Shown here: positions 31,206 to 39,251 of the stretch, piece by piece
How the letters are laid out: each line of letters opens with the position of its first letter
Position numbering within the stretch: the first letter of the stretch is position 1
Assembly: GCA_964590515.1 (NCBI GenBank)
Contig: CAZPZD010000005.1
Location: 1-64,000 of the forward strand
Origin: JADFRG01 sp964590515
GTDB lineage: Bacteria; Chloroflexota; Anaerolineae; Anaerolineales; E44-bin32
Direction of reading: 5' to 3'
DNA length: 64,000 bases
Made by a program: the position numbers and the translations under genes
Notes under the pieces: generated by a model
Database searches by the model: none
What the model was told of the DNA's origin: nothing
Seen by the model: the letters and a program-made list of their open reading frames with translations, nothing else

Positions 31206-32371
31206 CGGGGCTCTGCCGGGGCTTCAGGCTCCGCCTGTCTCTCTCGGGCGGCGCCGGGCGGCGCAGCAGGCCCAGGGGCGGGCTCCGACTCCTGGGGCAG
31301 GCGGGCCCGTCGACGTTTTAGAATCTCGCTGCTGACCACGAATACGACCACCAGGCCGTTCAGCGTGCCGACCAGAGCCGAGGGCACCTGCATGGCCCGC
31401 TGCAGGCTATTCGCCCCGACCAAGAGTCCACCGAATAGGAAGGAGGCTGGGATCGTTCCGATGGGGTGCAACTGTCCGAACAAGGCGGCGACGATCCCAT
31501 TGAAGCCCACCCCGCCGGTGAAGCCGGTCGCCGAACCATCCGTCAGCATGCGGTGGCTGACGCCCAACACCTGGACCGCCCCAGCCAGGCCGGCAAAGGC
31601 GCCGCTGAGCAGCAGCGCCAACACGGTGTAGCGACGAACCTGAATGCCTGCATAACGTGAGGCGTGTGGATTGAGCCCGACGGCGCGAATGCGGTAGCCA
31701 ATGGACGTCCGCCAGAGGAACAGGTAGACCAGGCCCGCCAACAGGACAGCCAGCACGGCCCCCAGGTGAAGGCGGGTGGGCACCCAGCGAGGCAGATCGA
31801 AGACCTCCGCGAAGCGGGCAGTCTGTGGGATCTGCGAGGCTGCGGCCGCCTGAACCGGATCAATCAGCGGACCGCGCAGCAGGAAATTCATGCTCTGAAC
31901 CGCGATCTGGTTGAGCATGATCGTACTCAGGATCTCATTGACGTTCAGGTATGCCTTGAGCGCGCCGGCGATTGCGCCCCAGAGCGCACCACCCAGGAAG
32001 CCGAGCGCGCTCGCCGCCGCGATCAGCATCCAGGCCGGAAGGTAGGGCGCGTTCAGGGCGAACACGGTCGCCATCAAGGCTCCGACGATGTACTGGCCCT
32101 CCCCGCCGATATTGATCACTCCACCCCGGAACGCGATGCTGATGCCCAGACCAACGAAGAGCAGCGGCGTGGCCTTGACCAGTGTCTCAGCCAACGCGTT
32201 GGGACTGCCGAAAGCCCCCTCCACCATTGCGCCGTAGGCTTTCAACGGATCGGCCTTCAACAGGAGCAGCATCCCGGCCCCGACCGCCAGTGCAGCCAGC
32301 GCCGCAAGCAGTGGCCGGAGGGCGTCCAGGATCCTTCCCAATGTGGCGTTGTCGGCGAGCGGAGCGCGCAT
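31202..32371 (-). CDS. ABC importer permease (NupP family)
   Basis: 389 residues from ATG 32371 (MRAPLADNATLGRIL), about nine to ten helices. Shows AFRGGVINIGGEGQYIVGAL, the EAA-like LNPHASRYAGIQVRRY and the segment GFTGGVGFNGIVAAL. The last ~40 residues are a Pro/Ala/Glu-rich cytosolic tail. First gene of the importer operon (permease-permease-lipoprotein-ATPase). The open frame continues upstream to 32461 but with low-complexity Arg/Pro codons, so the ATG at 32371 is preferred. Confidence 0.92.
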   Translation of the reverse strand: MRAPLADNATLGRILDALRPLLAALAALAVGAGMLLLLKADPLKAYGAMVEGAFGSPNALAETLVKATPLLFVGLGISIAFRGGVINIGGEGQYIVGALMATVFALNAPYLPAWMLIAAASALGFLGGALWGAIAGALKAYLNVNEILSTIMLNQIAVQSMNFLLRGPLIDPVQAAAASQIPQTARFAEVFDLPRWVPTRLHLGAVLAVLLAGLVYLFLWRTSIGYRIRAVGLNPHASRYAGIQVRRYTVLALLLSGAFAGLAGAVQVLGVSHRMLTDGSATGFTGGVGFNGIVAALFGQLHPIGTIPASFLFGGLLVGANSLQRAMQVPSALVGTLNGLVVVFVVSSEILKRRRARLPQESEPAPGPAAPPGAARERQAEPEAPAEPR

Positions 32372-32519
32372 AGGTGGATGGGCAGCCGGTGAGGACGGGC
32401 CTATCCTTGCACAGGGTGGACGCCGGCGCATCGGCCGATCATCACGGCTCCGCCAGTACAAACGATACTCTCAGGCGGAGGCCTGCGCGGCCGCCCGTGT
32501 CGCTTGTCCGCCAAACACA

Positions 32520-32546
32520 GGCGCCCCCAAGAGAATCAGGGGCGCC
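32520..32546 (-). terminator. Hairpin between the coiled-coil gene and the importer operon
   Basis: An 8-bp stem GGCGCCCC/GGGGCGCC (32520-32527, 32539-32546) with an 11-base loop in the 269-base space 32372-32640. On minus it is followed by TGTGTTTGG, a weak T-tract. Probably ends transcription of the gene at 32641-34062. I saw nothing else definite in this intergenic stretch. Confidence 0.5.
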
Positions 32547-32640
32547 CTTTCGTCAACAGGTGGCCAAATCGCGATCTATTGCATCGTAAGGCGGCTAACC
32601 CACTTCAGTGTGCCGTGCGATTTTCGACGAGAACCTTCGG

Positions 32641-34062
32641 TTACCGACGGGTAGCAAAGCGCGATTCATCCCCATCGGCATACTCTTGGACGCGTTCGGC
32701 GAACGGAGATAGTTTCGATGATCCATCTGCCGCTTTCTTCATTTGCGGGTCCACCTGAGGATTGAAGCGGATCTCCGTGGTGGTGGCGGTGTAGCCGGGC
32801 TGGAAGACGACGTTCAGTAGCTGCTCGAACGTACCAGCCTTGAGATGCCAGACCCGGCTGAGAACCGCGGTTTCGTAAATCTGGATGTTTTCCAACGTCT
32901 TATTGAGCACATCTGCGAGCTCGTCCCATCGAGCTTCCGCCCATAGCTGCGAGACCACGTCTCGCATGGCGATCGTGATGACTTTCAACTCCTCATCCGG
33001 TAGACGCTGGCCGCGGCGACGTCTTTTCAGTCTCTTGTGCAGACTTTGGATCTGTTGAGCGCGCCTCTCAACCCGCACGACCCTCGCCGCATATGTTCCC
33101 GCCATGGCCAAATCTCTCTCGAGTGACCGGATTGCCCGGATCAGTTCCTCGGGGCGACTATTCTGGGCATGGGACATCTCGATTTCCTGAATTCTTGCCT
33201 GCCATCCGGTGAGGACCTGCTCGAGCGACAAAACCGCGGATCCCTTTGTTGGGGCATCCTGTCGGCGAACCTGCAACCGCTTGAGGTATCCCTTAGCACC
33301 CTCGAGAGCAACTTCCGCGGATTTCAGCGGGCGCCGGATAGCATCCTGCGCTTCCTGTTGCTGGCTGTCCAATTCCTTTGCTGTTTCTAGCTGGTCGTAT
33401 ATCCTGGTCCGCTCTGGTATTTTCTCAATGACCCCGCGCAGCCTGGCCTGTCTCCTGGTTAGCGAACGCCACTCCATGACCAGATTGCCTAGTCTCCGAT
33501 TCGTTCGCACTCGAAACGGGGGGATTCTTCGAGGTCCAGCATAGGCCACCACGAACACCGCGGCCAGAATCTGCCATATGCCCCAATAGAGCCATAGATC
33601 GACCTGCCACCAAACATCCTTGGGTGGAATGCGAAACGCCTTCTGGTGTTGCTGAAACCACTCGTCCCTCGATACCGGCCTTCCGAAGGTCTCCGCGATC
33701 AGCTCAGAATGGAAGGTGGTGAGGGCACCGTGGCTGCGATCCGCGTTTCGAATGACATCCCTGGGCTTGTGGATGAAGAGTTGAGTTTCGAGCCACATCC
33801 GCCCGGCGGCTTCGGTCAGTTCATGTTCTCTTCCCTCGGCCAACTTGGTGAGTCTAAGGATCTCCTTCTGCAGCTGCCGCCGCTCACCGGGTGCGGCCGC
33901 GAGCGACAAGCCGGCCCGCCAGGCCGCCCGAAACGGCCAGCCAAGGAGCCGGGTAAACCTCCGAGCGGCCTTTCGGATTGGCGGGTACATCACCGTTGGA
34001 TAGCTGAGTACCAATCCCACCGAGACAACGAGAATGATCGCAGCCTTCGTCAGATTGCTCAA
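32641..34062 (-). CDS. Unrecognised membrane protein with long coiled coil
   Basis: 473 residues that I do not recognise. One helix at residues ~5-25 (AAIILVVSVGLVLSYPTVMY), a basic segment, a helical stretch to ~100, a second hydrophobic segment at ~152-175 (VDLWLYWGIWQILAAVFVVAYA), then ~270 residues of charged helix, largely coiled coil (RRQARLRGVIEKIPERTRIY and onward, with RRAQQIQSLHKRLKRRRRG). No catalytic motif seen. The C-terminal part ends with FNPQVDPQMKKAADGSS. Base composition is clearly less GC-rich than in flanking genes and it has no operon partner, which hints at horizontal transfer. Start taken at ATG 34062. Confidence 0.75.
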   Translation of the reverse strand: MSNLTKAAIILVVSVGLVLSYPTVMYPPIRKAARRFTRLLGWPFRAAWRAGLSLAAAPGERRQLQKEILRLTKLAEGREHELTEAAGRMWLETQLFIHKPRDVIRNADRSHGALTTFHSELIAETFGRPVSRDEWFQQHQKAFRIPPKDVWWQVDLWLYWGIWQILAAVFVVAYAGPRRIPPFRVRTNRRLGNLVMEWRSLTRRQARLRGVIEKIPERTRIYDQLETAKELDSQQQEAQDAIRRPLKSAEVALEGAKGYLKRLQVRRQDAPTKGSAVLSLEQVLTGWQARIQEIEMSHAQNSRPEELIRAIRSLERDLAMAGTYAARVVRVERRAQQIQSLHKRLKRRRRGQRLPDEELKVITIAMRDVVSQLWAEARWDELADVLNKTLENIQIYETAVLSRVWHLKAGTFEQLLNVVFQPGYTATTTEIRFNPQVDPQMKKAADGSSKLSPFAERVQEYADGDESRFATRR

Positions 34063-34136
34063 TGTTTGTTGATGCGCTCAATCGATTATGCGGGAATCGG
34101 CCCCCTGATTTCAAGTAGGCCTTCCGTCCACTGAGC

Positions 34137-34472
34137 TCACCGGTCAGGGGTCTTAAAGGCCAATTCTTCGTGGCAGTGGCCGCAACCGACCTCGGGGATC
34201 TCGACCGGTCCGGGGGTCCTGCGACAGGAGGCGGTGACCTCGACCCCCCGGCCGACCAGCCCCAGCAGACCCGGTCGCACCCGGGCCTCGAGCACCAGGT
34301 TCGGGCAGGCGTTGGCCAGCACGATCCGGGGTACCCGGCACTTGCCGCACAGGTCTGGCGCCCATTTCCCGCCTCGCGGGGTCTGGTCGATCAGCCGGCA
34401 TTCCTGCCGGTTCCTCCCTCGATGGAAATCCTCGAAGTAATGGGGGCACTCGCTGCCAGCTGGGGTGCGCAT
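34137..34472 (-). CDS. Cysteine-rich small protein beside efp
   Basis: 111 residues with ten cysteines arranged as likely zinc ligands: SECPHYFEDFHRGRNRQECR, LCGKCRVP, NACPNL, SCRRTP and GCGHCHEE. The order and the HYFEDF..GR.RQECRLI motif recall a small family I associate with Chloroflexota genomes; no function is known to me. The start is ATG at 34472 (MRTPAGSEC); a TTG two codons earlier is possible. It lies 46 bases after efp on the same strand, so probably co-transcribed. Confidence 0.75.
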   Translation of the reverse strand: MRTPAGSECPHYFEDFHRGRNRQECRLIDQTPRGGKWAPDLCGKCRVPRIVLANACPNLVLEARVRPGLLGLVGRGVEVTASCRRTPGPVEIPEVGCGHCHEELAFKTPDR

Positions 34473-34518
34473 AGCCAACTTATCGCAAAGGTGGGCAGGA
34501 TGAGGCGCTCGAGCGCGC

Positions 34519-35076
34519 TCAGGCCCGGGTGATGTACGTGCCGGTGCGGGTGTCCACCCGGATCTTGTCCCCGGCGGAAACGAAGAGTGGGACCTGCACC
34601 TTGAAGCCGGTCTCGGTCGTGACAGTCTTGTTGGTGCCGGTCGCGGTGTCGCCTTTCACCGCCGCCTCGGCTTTGGTCACCTTGAGCTCGACCGCGGTAG
34701 GGAGCTCGATCTCGAGTGGTTCTTGATCGTGGAAGATCAACTTGACCTCCAACCCTTCGGTCAAGTAAGGGACCGAATCTCCGAGCGCCGATGAGTTCAA
34801 GGTCGGCTGCTCGTAGGTATCGGTGTCCATGAAGGTGAACAGGTCGTCCTGGCGGTACAGGAATTGGACGTTTCGATGCTCGAGGCGGACATCCTGGACC
34901 CGGTCGCTGGAGATGAAGGTCTTTTCCAAGACCGCGCCGGTCCGGAGATCGCGCACCTTGGTCCGGATGGTCGCCTTACCGCGACCGGTCTTGTTGTGCG
35001 AGTACTCGATCACCTTGAAAAGCCGGCCATCCAGTTCGAAGGTGACGCCGTTGCGCAAATCGTTGACGTCGATCAC
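34519..35076 (-). CDS. efp: Elongation factor P
   Basis: Relieves ribosome stalling at polyproline. 185 residues, three OB-type domains: MIDVNDLRNGVTFELDG, the central FTFMDTDTYEQ and the C-terminal signature region TGTNKTVTTETGFKVQVP. The loop tip reads HNKTGRGKA with Arg32 where many EF-Ps carry the modified Lys in PGKG. This suggests either Arg rhamnosylation (EarP type) or no modification. The -10 box of its promoter overlaps the dinG stop. Confidence 0.96.
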   Translation of the reverse strand: MIDVNDLRNGVTFELDGRLFKVIEYSHNKTGRGKATIRTKVRDLRTGAVLEKTFISSDRVQDVRLEHRNVQFLYRQDDLFTFMDTDTYEQPTLNSSALGDSVPYLTEGLEVKLIFHDQEPLEIELPTAVELKVTKAEAAVKGDTATGTNKTVTTETGFKVQVPLFVSAGDKIRVDTRTGTYITRA

Positions 35077-35104
35077 AGTTTCCCGCGCCTTTTTGGGGAG
35101 ACGG

Positions 35105-35110
35105 ATTATA
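35105..35110 (-). promoter_or_regulatory. -10 box for efp inside the dinG stop
   Basis: On minus, TATAAT at 35110-35105 includes the TAA stop of the exonuclease-helicase gene. Transcription would start about 20 bases before the efp ATG. No clear -35. Confidence 0.45.
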
Positions 35111-37859
35111 GCCCGAGCCAGGCCGAGGCCTGTCGGGGAAGATCGCTCAGCGGCCCGATGCGCTGTGTCGTTCGGGGAAGCGAGTCGAGGAACGCCCGCC
35201 CATAGCGCTTAGAGAGCAGCCGGCGATCGAAGCAAACTACCACGCCACGGTCCGACTTCGAGCGGATCAACCGCCCGAACCCCTGCCGGAAGCGCAGGAT
35301 GGCCTCCGGCAAGGAGTATTCCATGAATGAGTCTTCGTAAGTCTCGGCCCGGGCGGCGATAATCGGGTCGCTCGGGACATCGAAAGGCAGGCGGGCAAGG
35401 GCAAGCACCGACAGCGCCTCACCCGGAACATCCACCCCCTCCCAGTACGAACGGGTTCCCAGCAGCACCGCCTGCTCGCTCGTCTTGAAGCTCTCCAGCA
35501 AAGCATGGCGGGAGGCACCCGCACTCTGTTCGAGCACCACGATTCCATCGGCGACCAGCGGCCCGCTGATGGCTTGAGCAGTCGATAGGAGCTGCTCGTT
35601 CGAGGTGAACAGCACCAACGTTCGCCCGCCGGTTGCCCGGCAAAGCTCGATCAACCCATTTTCCAACCCGGCCTGGTAGGCCGGACGCTGGTTCGGCTCC
35701 GGAATATCGTTTATGAGGTAGAGGAGGGTGGAATCCTCGTAGTCGAACGGGGAACCCACCGCCAGCTCATCTGCATCCACCGCGCCCAGGCGGCGGCGCA
35801 GGTAATCGAATTCCCCGGTGGTCGTCAAGGTTGCGGAGGTGATGATCACCGCTTCCTTCTGGTACCAGAGGTGCTTTTCAATCAGCGGGCCGACCTCCAG
35901 CGGAGCGGCATGCAGCGACAGCCGAGCCGGCTCGCCCTGCAGGTCGATCCAGTGGATGCGCTGCGGGTCAGACTGAAAGATCATCTCGTCCAGACTGGCC
36001 ACGATCGTCCCCAGATCGCGCACCAGAGTCCGCAATCCGACGGCCAGGTCCTCCTCCCCGGACGGCTCGAAGGCCCCGCTGATCTGAGTGAGGGACTCCA
36101 ACAGGCTGCCCAGGGGGCCGCGCAGCCCCTCCCAGGCGATCTCCACATCGGTCCAGAGCGGCAGACTGCGGGTCGCGGGCAGCACTCTCTCCTGCTGACC
36201 ATAGCGAGTGAGCGGTTCCCCCTCGCGCCGCCGCTCCACAAAGTCGAGCAGCCGTTGGAAGAATGGCCGAACGAGGCCGGAGGCGGTCCGCAGCTGCTCA
36301 CCGACGGCCACAAGCTTGGCCTTCAACTGGGGAAGCTGCTCCGCCGGCAGTCGCTGATGCGCCAGGATAGGGATTCGGGGCAGGCTGGTTCCCTCCAGTT
36401 CCTGCAAGATCCGCATCAGATCCGATTCCTCGACCTCAAAGGCCAACCCGCGGGTGGTAGCGGCCTCCAACTGATGGCCTTCGTCCACAATAAGGAACTG
36501 ATAGTCCGGAATCACTCGGTTCCCGGTGGCGATATCGGCCAGCAGCAGCGCATGATTGACGATGACCACATGGGCGCTCTCGGCCGCCAGGTGGGCCTTG
36601 TAGTACGGACAGGTCCCGCCAGCATAGGCGAGACAGGCCTCCAGGCCGCACTCTTCGTAGTCGGAGGACATCCGCCCCCAGATCGCCGCCTCCGCCGGAC
36701 CACGCAAGTTGATTTCGGTGACGTCGCCCGTTCCGCCGCCATACAGCCACACCATGAGTTTGGCCAGCACTCGGGCTTCTTCGGCATTGCGGGGCCCGTT
36801 CCGGCTGACGGCCGCAAATCGGCGCGGGCACAGATAGTTGCGCCGGCCTTTGAGAACGGCGGCCCGATAGTCGCGCCGTAGGGCCAGGTTCAAGTCCGGG
36901 ATGTCTTTGTGAATGAGCTGGTCTTGTAGATTGATCGTGTTGGTGGACACCAGCACCCGTTGCCCATTTCGGGCGGCCCATTCGAAACTTGGGATCAGAT
37001 AGGCCATCGACTTTCCGGTCCCGGTTCCGGCTTCCACGAGCAGATGGCGGCCCTCCGAGAGCGCATGTCCAACCGCTTCCAGCATCTGGACCTGCTGGGT
37101 GCGGTGCTCGTAGGTGGGAAAGGCGCGTGAGAATGCGCCGCCCGGCTCCAACAGGGCGGCCAGCGCCTCGAGGTCAAGCGGCTCGCGAGTCTCCTTGGGC
37201 ACCAGGGCAGGGGGGCGTTCGCCGGGCACGCTGAAAGCAGGAAACTCGAGCGGCGCAGGTTGGTCCTGAGGTACCCGCTGCTCGAGGGCGCTCTCGAATA
37301 CCCACCCCGCTCCCCAATCGATCGTGGCTCCGAACTCGCTCAGCGCCTTTAGGATGGGGTAGGGCAGCTCAGACGCCAGCCCGACCAAGCGTAGGAATAC
37401 CATCATCGTGGTCCGGGCGTCTTCGAGCGCTCGATGGGAAGTCCGCCGTGGAACTTTCAACTCGCTCGCCAGGGCGGCCAGGCTGTAGCGCCCGGCTGCC
37501 GGCAGCACGACCGCGGCCAGATCATAGGTGTCCACCGGTTGGTTGTCGGCGAACAACCCTCTGCGCTGGAGAAAACTCAGGTCAAACCCGACTGCGTGAC
37601 CGACGATCGGATGGTTCCCAACAAACGCCTGGATCGGTTCCAGGACCTGTTGCAACCGGGGCGCCTCAGCCAGCATCTCGTCGGTGATGCCGGTGAGCTT
37701 GGTGATGAAGGGCGGCAGCGGCCGGCCGGGATTGACCAGTTGGCTCCATTCCTCTTCGATCCGATCGTCCCGGAATCGAACCGCGCCAATCTCGATAATG
37801 GCATCACGGGTTGGATCCAGACCGGTTGTCTCGAGATCCAGGGCGACGAGCGTTCGCAT
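35106..37859 (-). CDS. dinG: DnaQ-like exonuclease fused to DinG-family helicase
   Basis: 917 residues. Residues ~1-165 are a DEDD 3'-5' exonuclease (ALDLETTGLDP, GHAVGFDLSFL, SHRALEDARTT with the final His/Asp). From ~235 on comes an XPD/DinG superfamily 2 helicase with Walker A LLVEAGTGTGKSMAYLIP, DEGH in LIVDEGHQLE and motif VI region FRQGFGRLIRSKSDRG. Cysteines in YLCPRR, EECGLEAC and GTCPYY are placed like an Fe-S cluster, unlike Bacillus DinG, which lacks it. Acts in DNA repair on forked or displaced strands. ATG at 37859, with a -10 box 14 bases ahead. Confidence 0.93.
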   Translation of the reverse strand: MRTLVALDLETTGLDPTRDAIIEIGAVRFRDDRIEEEWSQLVNPGRPLPPFITKLTGITDEMLAEAPRLQQVLEPIQAFVGNHPIVGHAVGFDLSFLQRRGLFADNQPVDTYDLAAVVLPAAGRYSLAALASELKVPRRTSHRALEDARTTMMVFLRLVGLASELPYPILKALSEFGATIDWGAGWVFESALEQRVPQDQPAPLEFPAFSVPGERPPALVPKETREPLDLEALAALLEPGGAFSRAFPTYEHRTQQVQMLEAVGHALSEGRHLLVEAGTGTGKSMAYLIPSFEWAARNGQRVLVSTNTINLQDQLIHKDIPDLNLALRRDYRAAVLKGRRNYLCPRRFAAVSRNGPRNAEEARVLAKLMVWLYGGGTGDVTEINLRGPAEAAIWGRMSSDYEECGLEACLAYAGGTCPYYKAHLAAESAHVVIVNHALLLADIATGNRVIPDYQFLIVDEGHQLEAATTRGLAFEVEESDLMRILQELEGTSLPRIPILAHQRLPAEQLPQLKAKLVAVGEQLRTASGLVRPFFQRLLDFVERRREGEPLTRYGQQERVLPATRSLPLWTDVEIAWEGLRGPLGSLLESLTQISGAFEPSGEEDLAVGLRTLVRDLGTIVASLDEMIFQSDPQRIHWIDLQGEPARLSLHAAPLEVGPLIEKHLWYQKEAVIITSATLTTTGEFDYLRRRLGAVDADELAVGSPFDYEDSTLLYLINDIPEPNQRPAYQAGLENGLIELCRATGGRTLVLFTSNEQLLSTAQAISGPLVADGIVVLEQSAGASRHALLESFKTSEQAVLLGTRSYWEGVDVPGEALSVLALARLPFDVPSDPIIAARAETYEDSFMEYSLPEAILRFRQGFGRLIRSKSDRGVVVCFDRRLLSKRYGRAFLDSLPRTTQRIGPLSDLPRQASAWLGL

Positions 37860-37873
37860 TCGAGGGGGACTGG

Positions 37874-37879
37874 ATTATA
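37874..37879 (-). promoter_or_regulatory. -10 box of dinG
   Basis: TATAAT on minus, 14 bases before the ATG at 37859, so the leader would be about 7 bases. It sits back to back with the sigma-factor -10 at 37897-37902 on plus. Confidence 0.45.
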
Positions 37880-37893
37880 TCATCCGACCCGTA

Positions 37894-37902
37894 TGCTATA
37901 CT
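37894..37902 (+). promoter_or_regulatory. Extended -10 of ECF sigma gene
   Basis: TGC-TATACT, an extended -10 similar to those at the suf genes. It gives a leader of about 65 bases that contains a 14-codon upstream open frame (37935-37979). Confidence 0.45.
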
Positions 37903-37934
37903 GCGCGCTCCTTCCCCTAGGGCAACTACCCAGC

Positions 37935-37979
37935 ATGTCAGGTGTTTTCATTAACGACTCGGGCGAGTCCGAAAGATGA
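37935..37979 (+). CDS. Possible 14-residue leader peptide before the sigma factor
   Basis: ATG at 37935 opens MSGVFINDSGESER and stops at TGA 37977-37979, which overlaps the sigma factor ATG (ATGA). The arrangement would couple sigma factor translation to that of the leader. No strong Shine-Dalgarno precedes it (AGGGCAAC at about 12 bases). It may be chance. Confidence 0.35.
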   Translation: MSGVFINDSGESER

Positions 37980-38545
37980 CCGCCCGGGATGGCGACGAGA
38001 TGGAATTGGTCCACCGGGCGGGCCAGGATTCGGAGGCCTTCGGGGAACTTTACAGCCGGCACGTTGGGCGGATTTACAACTACATCTATTACCGAACCGG
38101 CGACTACCAGGATGCCGAGGATCTGACCGCCCGAGTGTTCCAGCGGGCACTGCACCATGTCGGCAGTTTCCAGGACCAAGGAGTGCCGTTTTCCGCCTGG
38201 CTATACCGGATCGCCCACAATCTGGTGGCGAATTGGCACCGCGATCGCGCCCGGCGCCCGATCATCCCACTGGAAGATCACGCGATCGAGACCAGAGCGA
38301 GCAGCCATCCGGAGGTGCTGGCGCTGGCGGAGGAGTCGAACCGGCTGCTGTTGGAGGCGGTGCGCCAACTGCCGGGAGATCGGCAGCAGCTATTGATCTT
38401 GAAGTTCGTCGAGCGGCAGTCGAACGCCGAGATCGGGGTAGTCATGGGGCGGACCGAGGGAGCAATCAAGAGCCTGTATCACCGAACCCTCAATGCCCTG
38501 CGAGATCAGATCAAGGATTCGGGAGAGGTTCGCCGCAATGGGTAG
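37976..38545 (+). CDS. ECF-type RNA polymerase sigma factor
   Basis: 189 residues with sigma region 2 (AFGELYSRHVGRIYNYIYYR, then DAEDLTARVFQRAL and FSAWLYRIAHNLVANWHRDR) and region 4 (LPGDRQQLLILKFVERQ, then the helix-turn-helix around NAEIGVVMGRTEGAIKSL). No C-terminal extension. The ATG overlaps the stop of a short upstream frame. A small one-helix membrane protein gene follows after 6 bases and is its likely regulator. Target promoters not known. Confidence 0.93.
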   Translation: MTARDGDEMELVHRAGQDSEAFGELYSRHVGRIYNYIYYRTGDYQDAEDLTARVFQRALHHVGSFQDQGVPFSAWLYRIAHNLVANWHRDRARRPIIPLEDHAIETRASSHPEVLALAEESNRLLLEAVRQLPGDRQQLLILKFVERQSNAEIGVVMGRTEGAIKSLYHRTLNALRDQIKDSGEVRRNG

Positions 38546-38551
38546 GCTCCG

Positions 38552-38857
38552 ATGGTGCTTGGAAAAAAGCTAAACGCCCACAAGATTGAGTCCTGGCTGG
38601 AGCGCTCGCTTGTCCGGGTTGAGCCCAGTCCGGCCTTCGTGAGCGAATTGCGCGGGCGGCTGGTGGTTCTGCGCGGCAGCCGGATGCCGTCGCCTTGGAT
38701 GGTAGTCTTGGCGCTGAGCGCCCTGTTGATCATCGTCGTGACCTGGTTTGGGCTCGGTCTGCGATTGGTACTGGCATTGCTCGGGCTGATCGGGCTGGTC
38801 GAACGAAGGCGGCGAAGCCCGGAGGTTTTGGTCGAGGCCAGAGCCGGCCAGAAATGA
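38552..38857 (+). CDS. Small membrane protein, putative anti-sigma partner
   Basis: 101 residues. A soluble N-terminus of ~45 residues (MVLGKKLNAHKIESWLERSL, VEPSPAFVSELRGRL), then one or two hydrophobic stretches (residues ~48-83, MVVLALSALLIIVVTWFG and LVLALLGLIGLV) and a basic tail. The segment PSPAFVSELRGRL resembles the short motif found in small membrane proteins beside ECF sigma genes of Chloroflexota. No zinc motif. Co-transcribed with the sigma gene, so a membrane-bound antagonist is likely (inference). Confidence 0.7.
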   Translation: MVLGKKLNAHKIESWLERSLVRVEPSPAFVSELRGRLVVLRGSRMPSPWMVVLALSALLIIVVTWFGLGLRLVLALLGLIGLVERRRRSPEVLVEARAGQK

Positions 38858-38858
38858 A

Positions 38859-38885
38859 AACCGGGAGCCCTAGGCTCCCGGTTCG
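38859..38885. terminator. Bidirectional-looking hairpin between convergent genes
   Basis: An 11-bp stem AACCGGGAGCC/GGCTCCCGGTT (38859-38869, 38873-38883) with a 3-base loop. It lies just after the stop at 38857 and before the convergent stop at 38907. T-tracts are short on both strands. Confidence 0.65.
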
Positions 38886-38906
38886 GTTAACTGTGAAGCG
38901 CAGGCG

Positions 38907-39251
38907 TTAGAAGAGGCCCCACTCCGCGCCGACCCCCGCCTCCATCATGCTGGGGTCCCACGGTTCGAAGGCAAGCTCGATAGTGGTGGTAGCTCCGGCA
39001 GCCTGTTCCGCTCGGGCGCGGGCCATTTCCAAGAGCGCCGGGCCATACGGACAGAACGGGGTGGTCATGATCATCTTGACATGCTGGGTTGAATCTTGGA
39101 TATGGAGATCGCGGATCAACCCGAGCTCAATGACGTTCAGGCCGAGCTCGGGATCCATGACTTCACGCAGCCCTGCGCGGACTTTGATCGCCTGATCGGG
39201 GTGGGTGGAGTCGGCCTCCCAGATCGCCTTGGGCGCGCCTTCTTCAGCCAT
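38907..39251 (-). CDS. sufT: SufT-like MIP18/DUF59 Fe-S assembly protein
   Basis: 114 residues. DUF59 core: AIKVRAGLREVMDPELGLNVIELGLIRDL, then MIMTTPFCPYGPALL with the conserved Cys, and FEPWDPSMMEAGVGAEWGLF. Such proteins help deliver Fe-S clusters to clients (SufT, PaaD, MIP18). The ATG overlaps the regulator stop by 8 bases, so regulator and SufT are coupled. It sits across the divergent control region from sufCBDSU, fully consistent with an Fe-S assembly role. Confidence 0.9.
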   Translation of the reverse strand: MAEEGAPKAIWEADSTHPDQAIKVRAGLREVMDPELGLNVIELGLIRDLHIQDSTQHVKMIMTTPFCPYGPALLEMARARAEQAAGATTTIELAFEPWDPSMMEAGVGAEWGLF

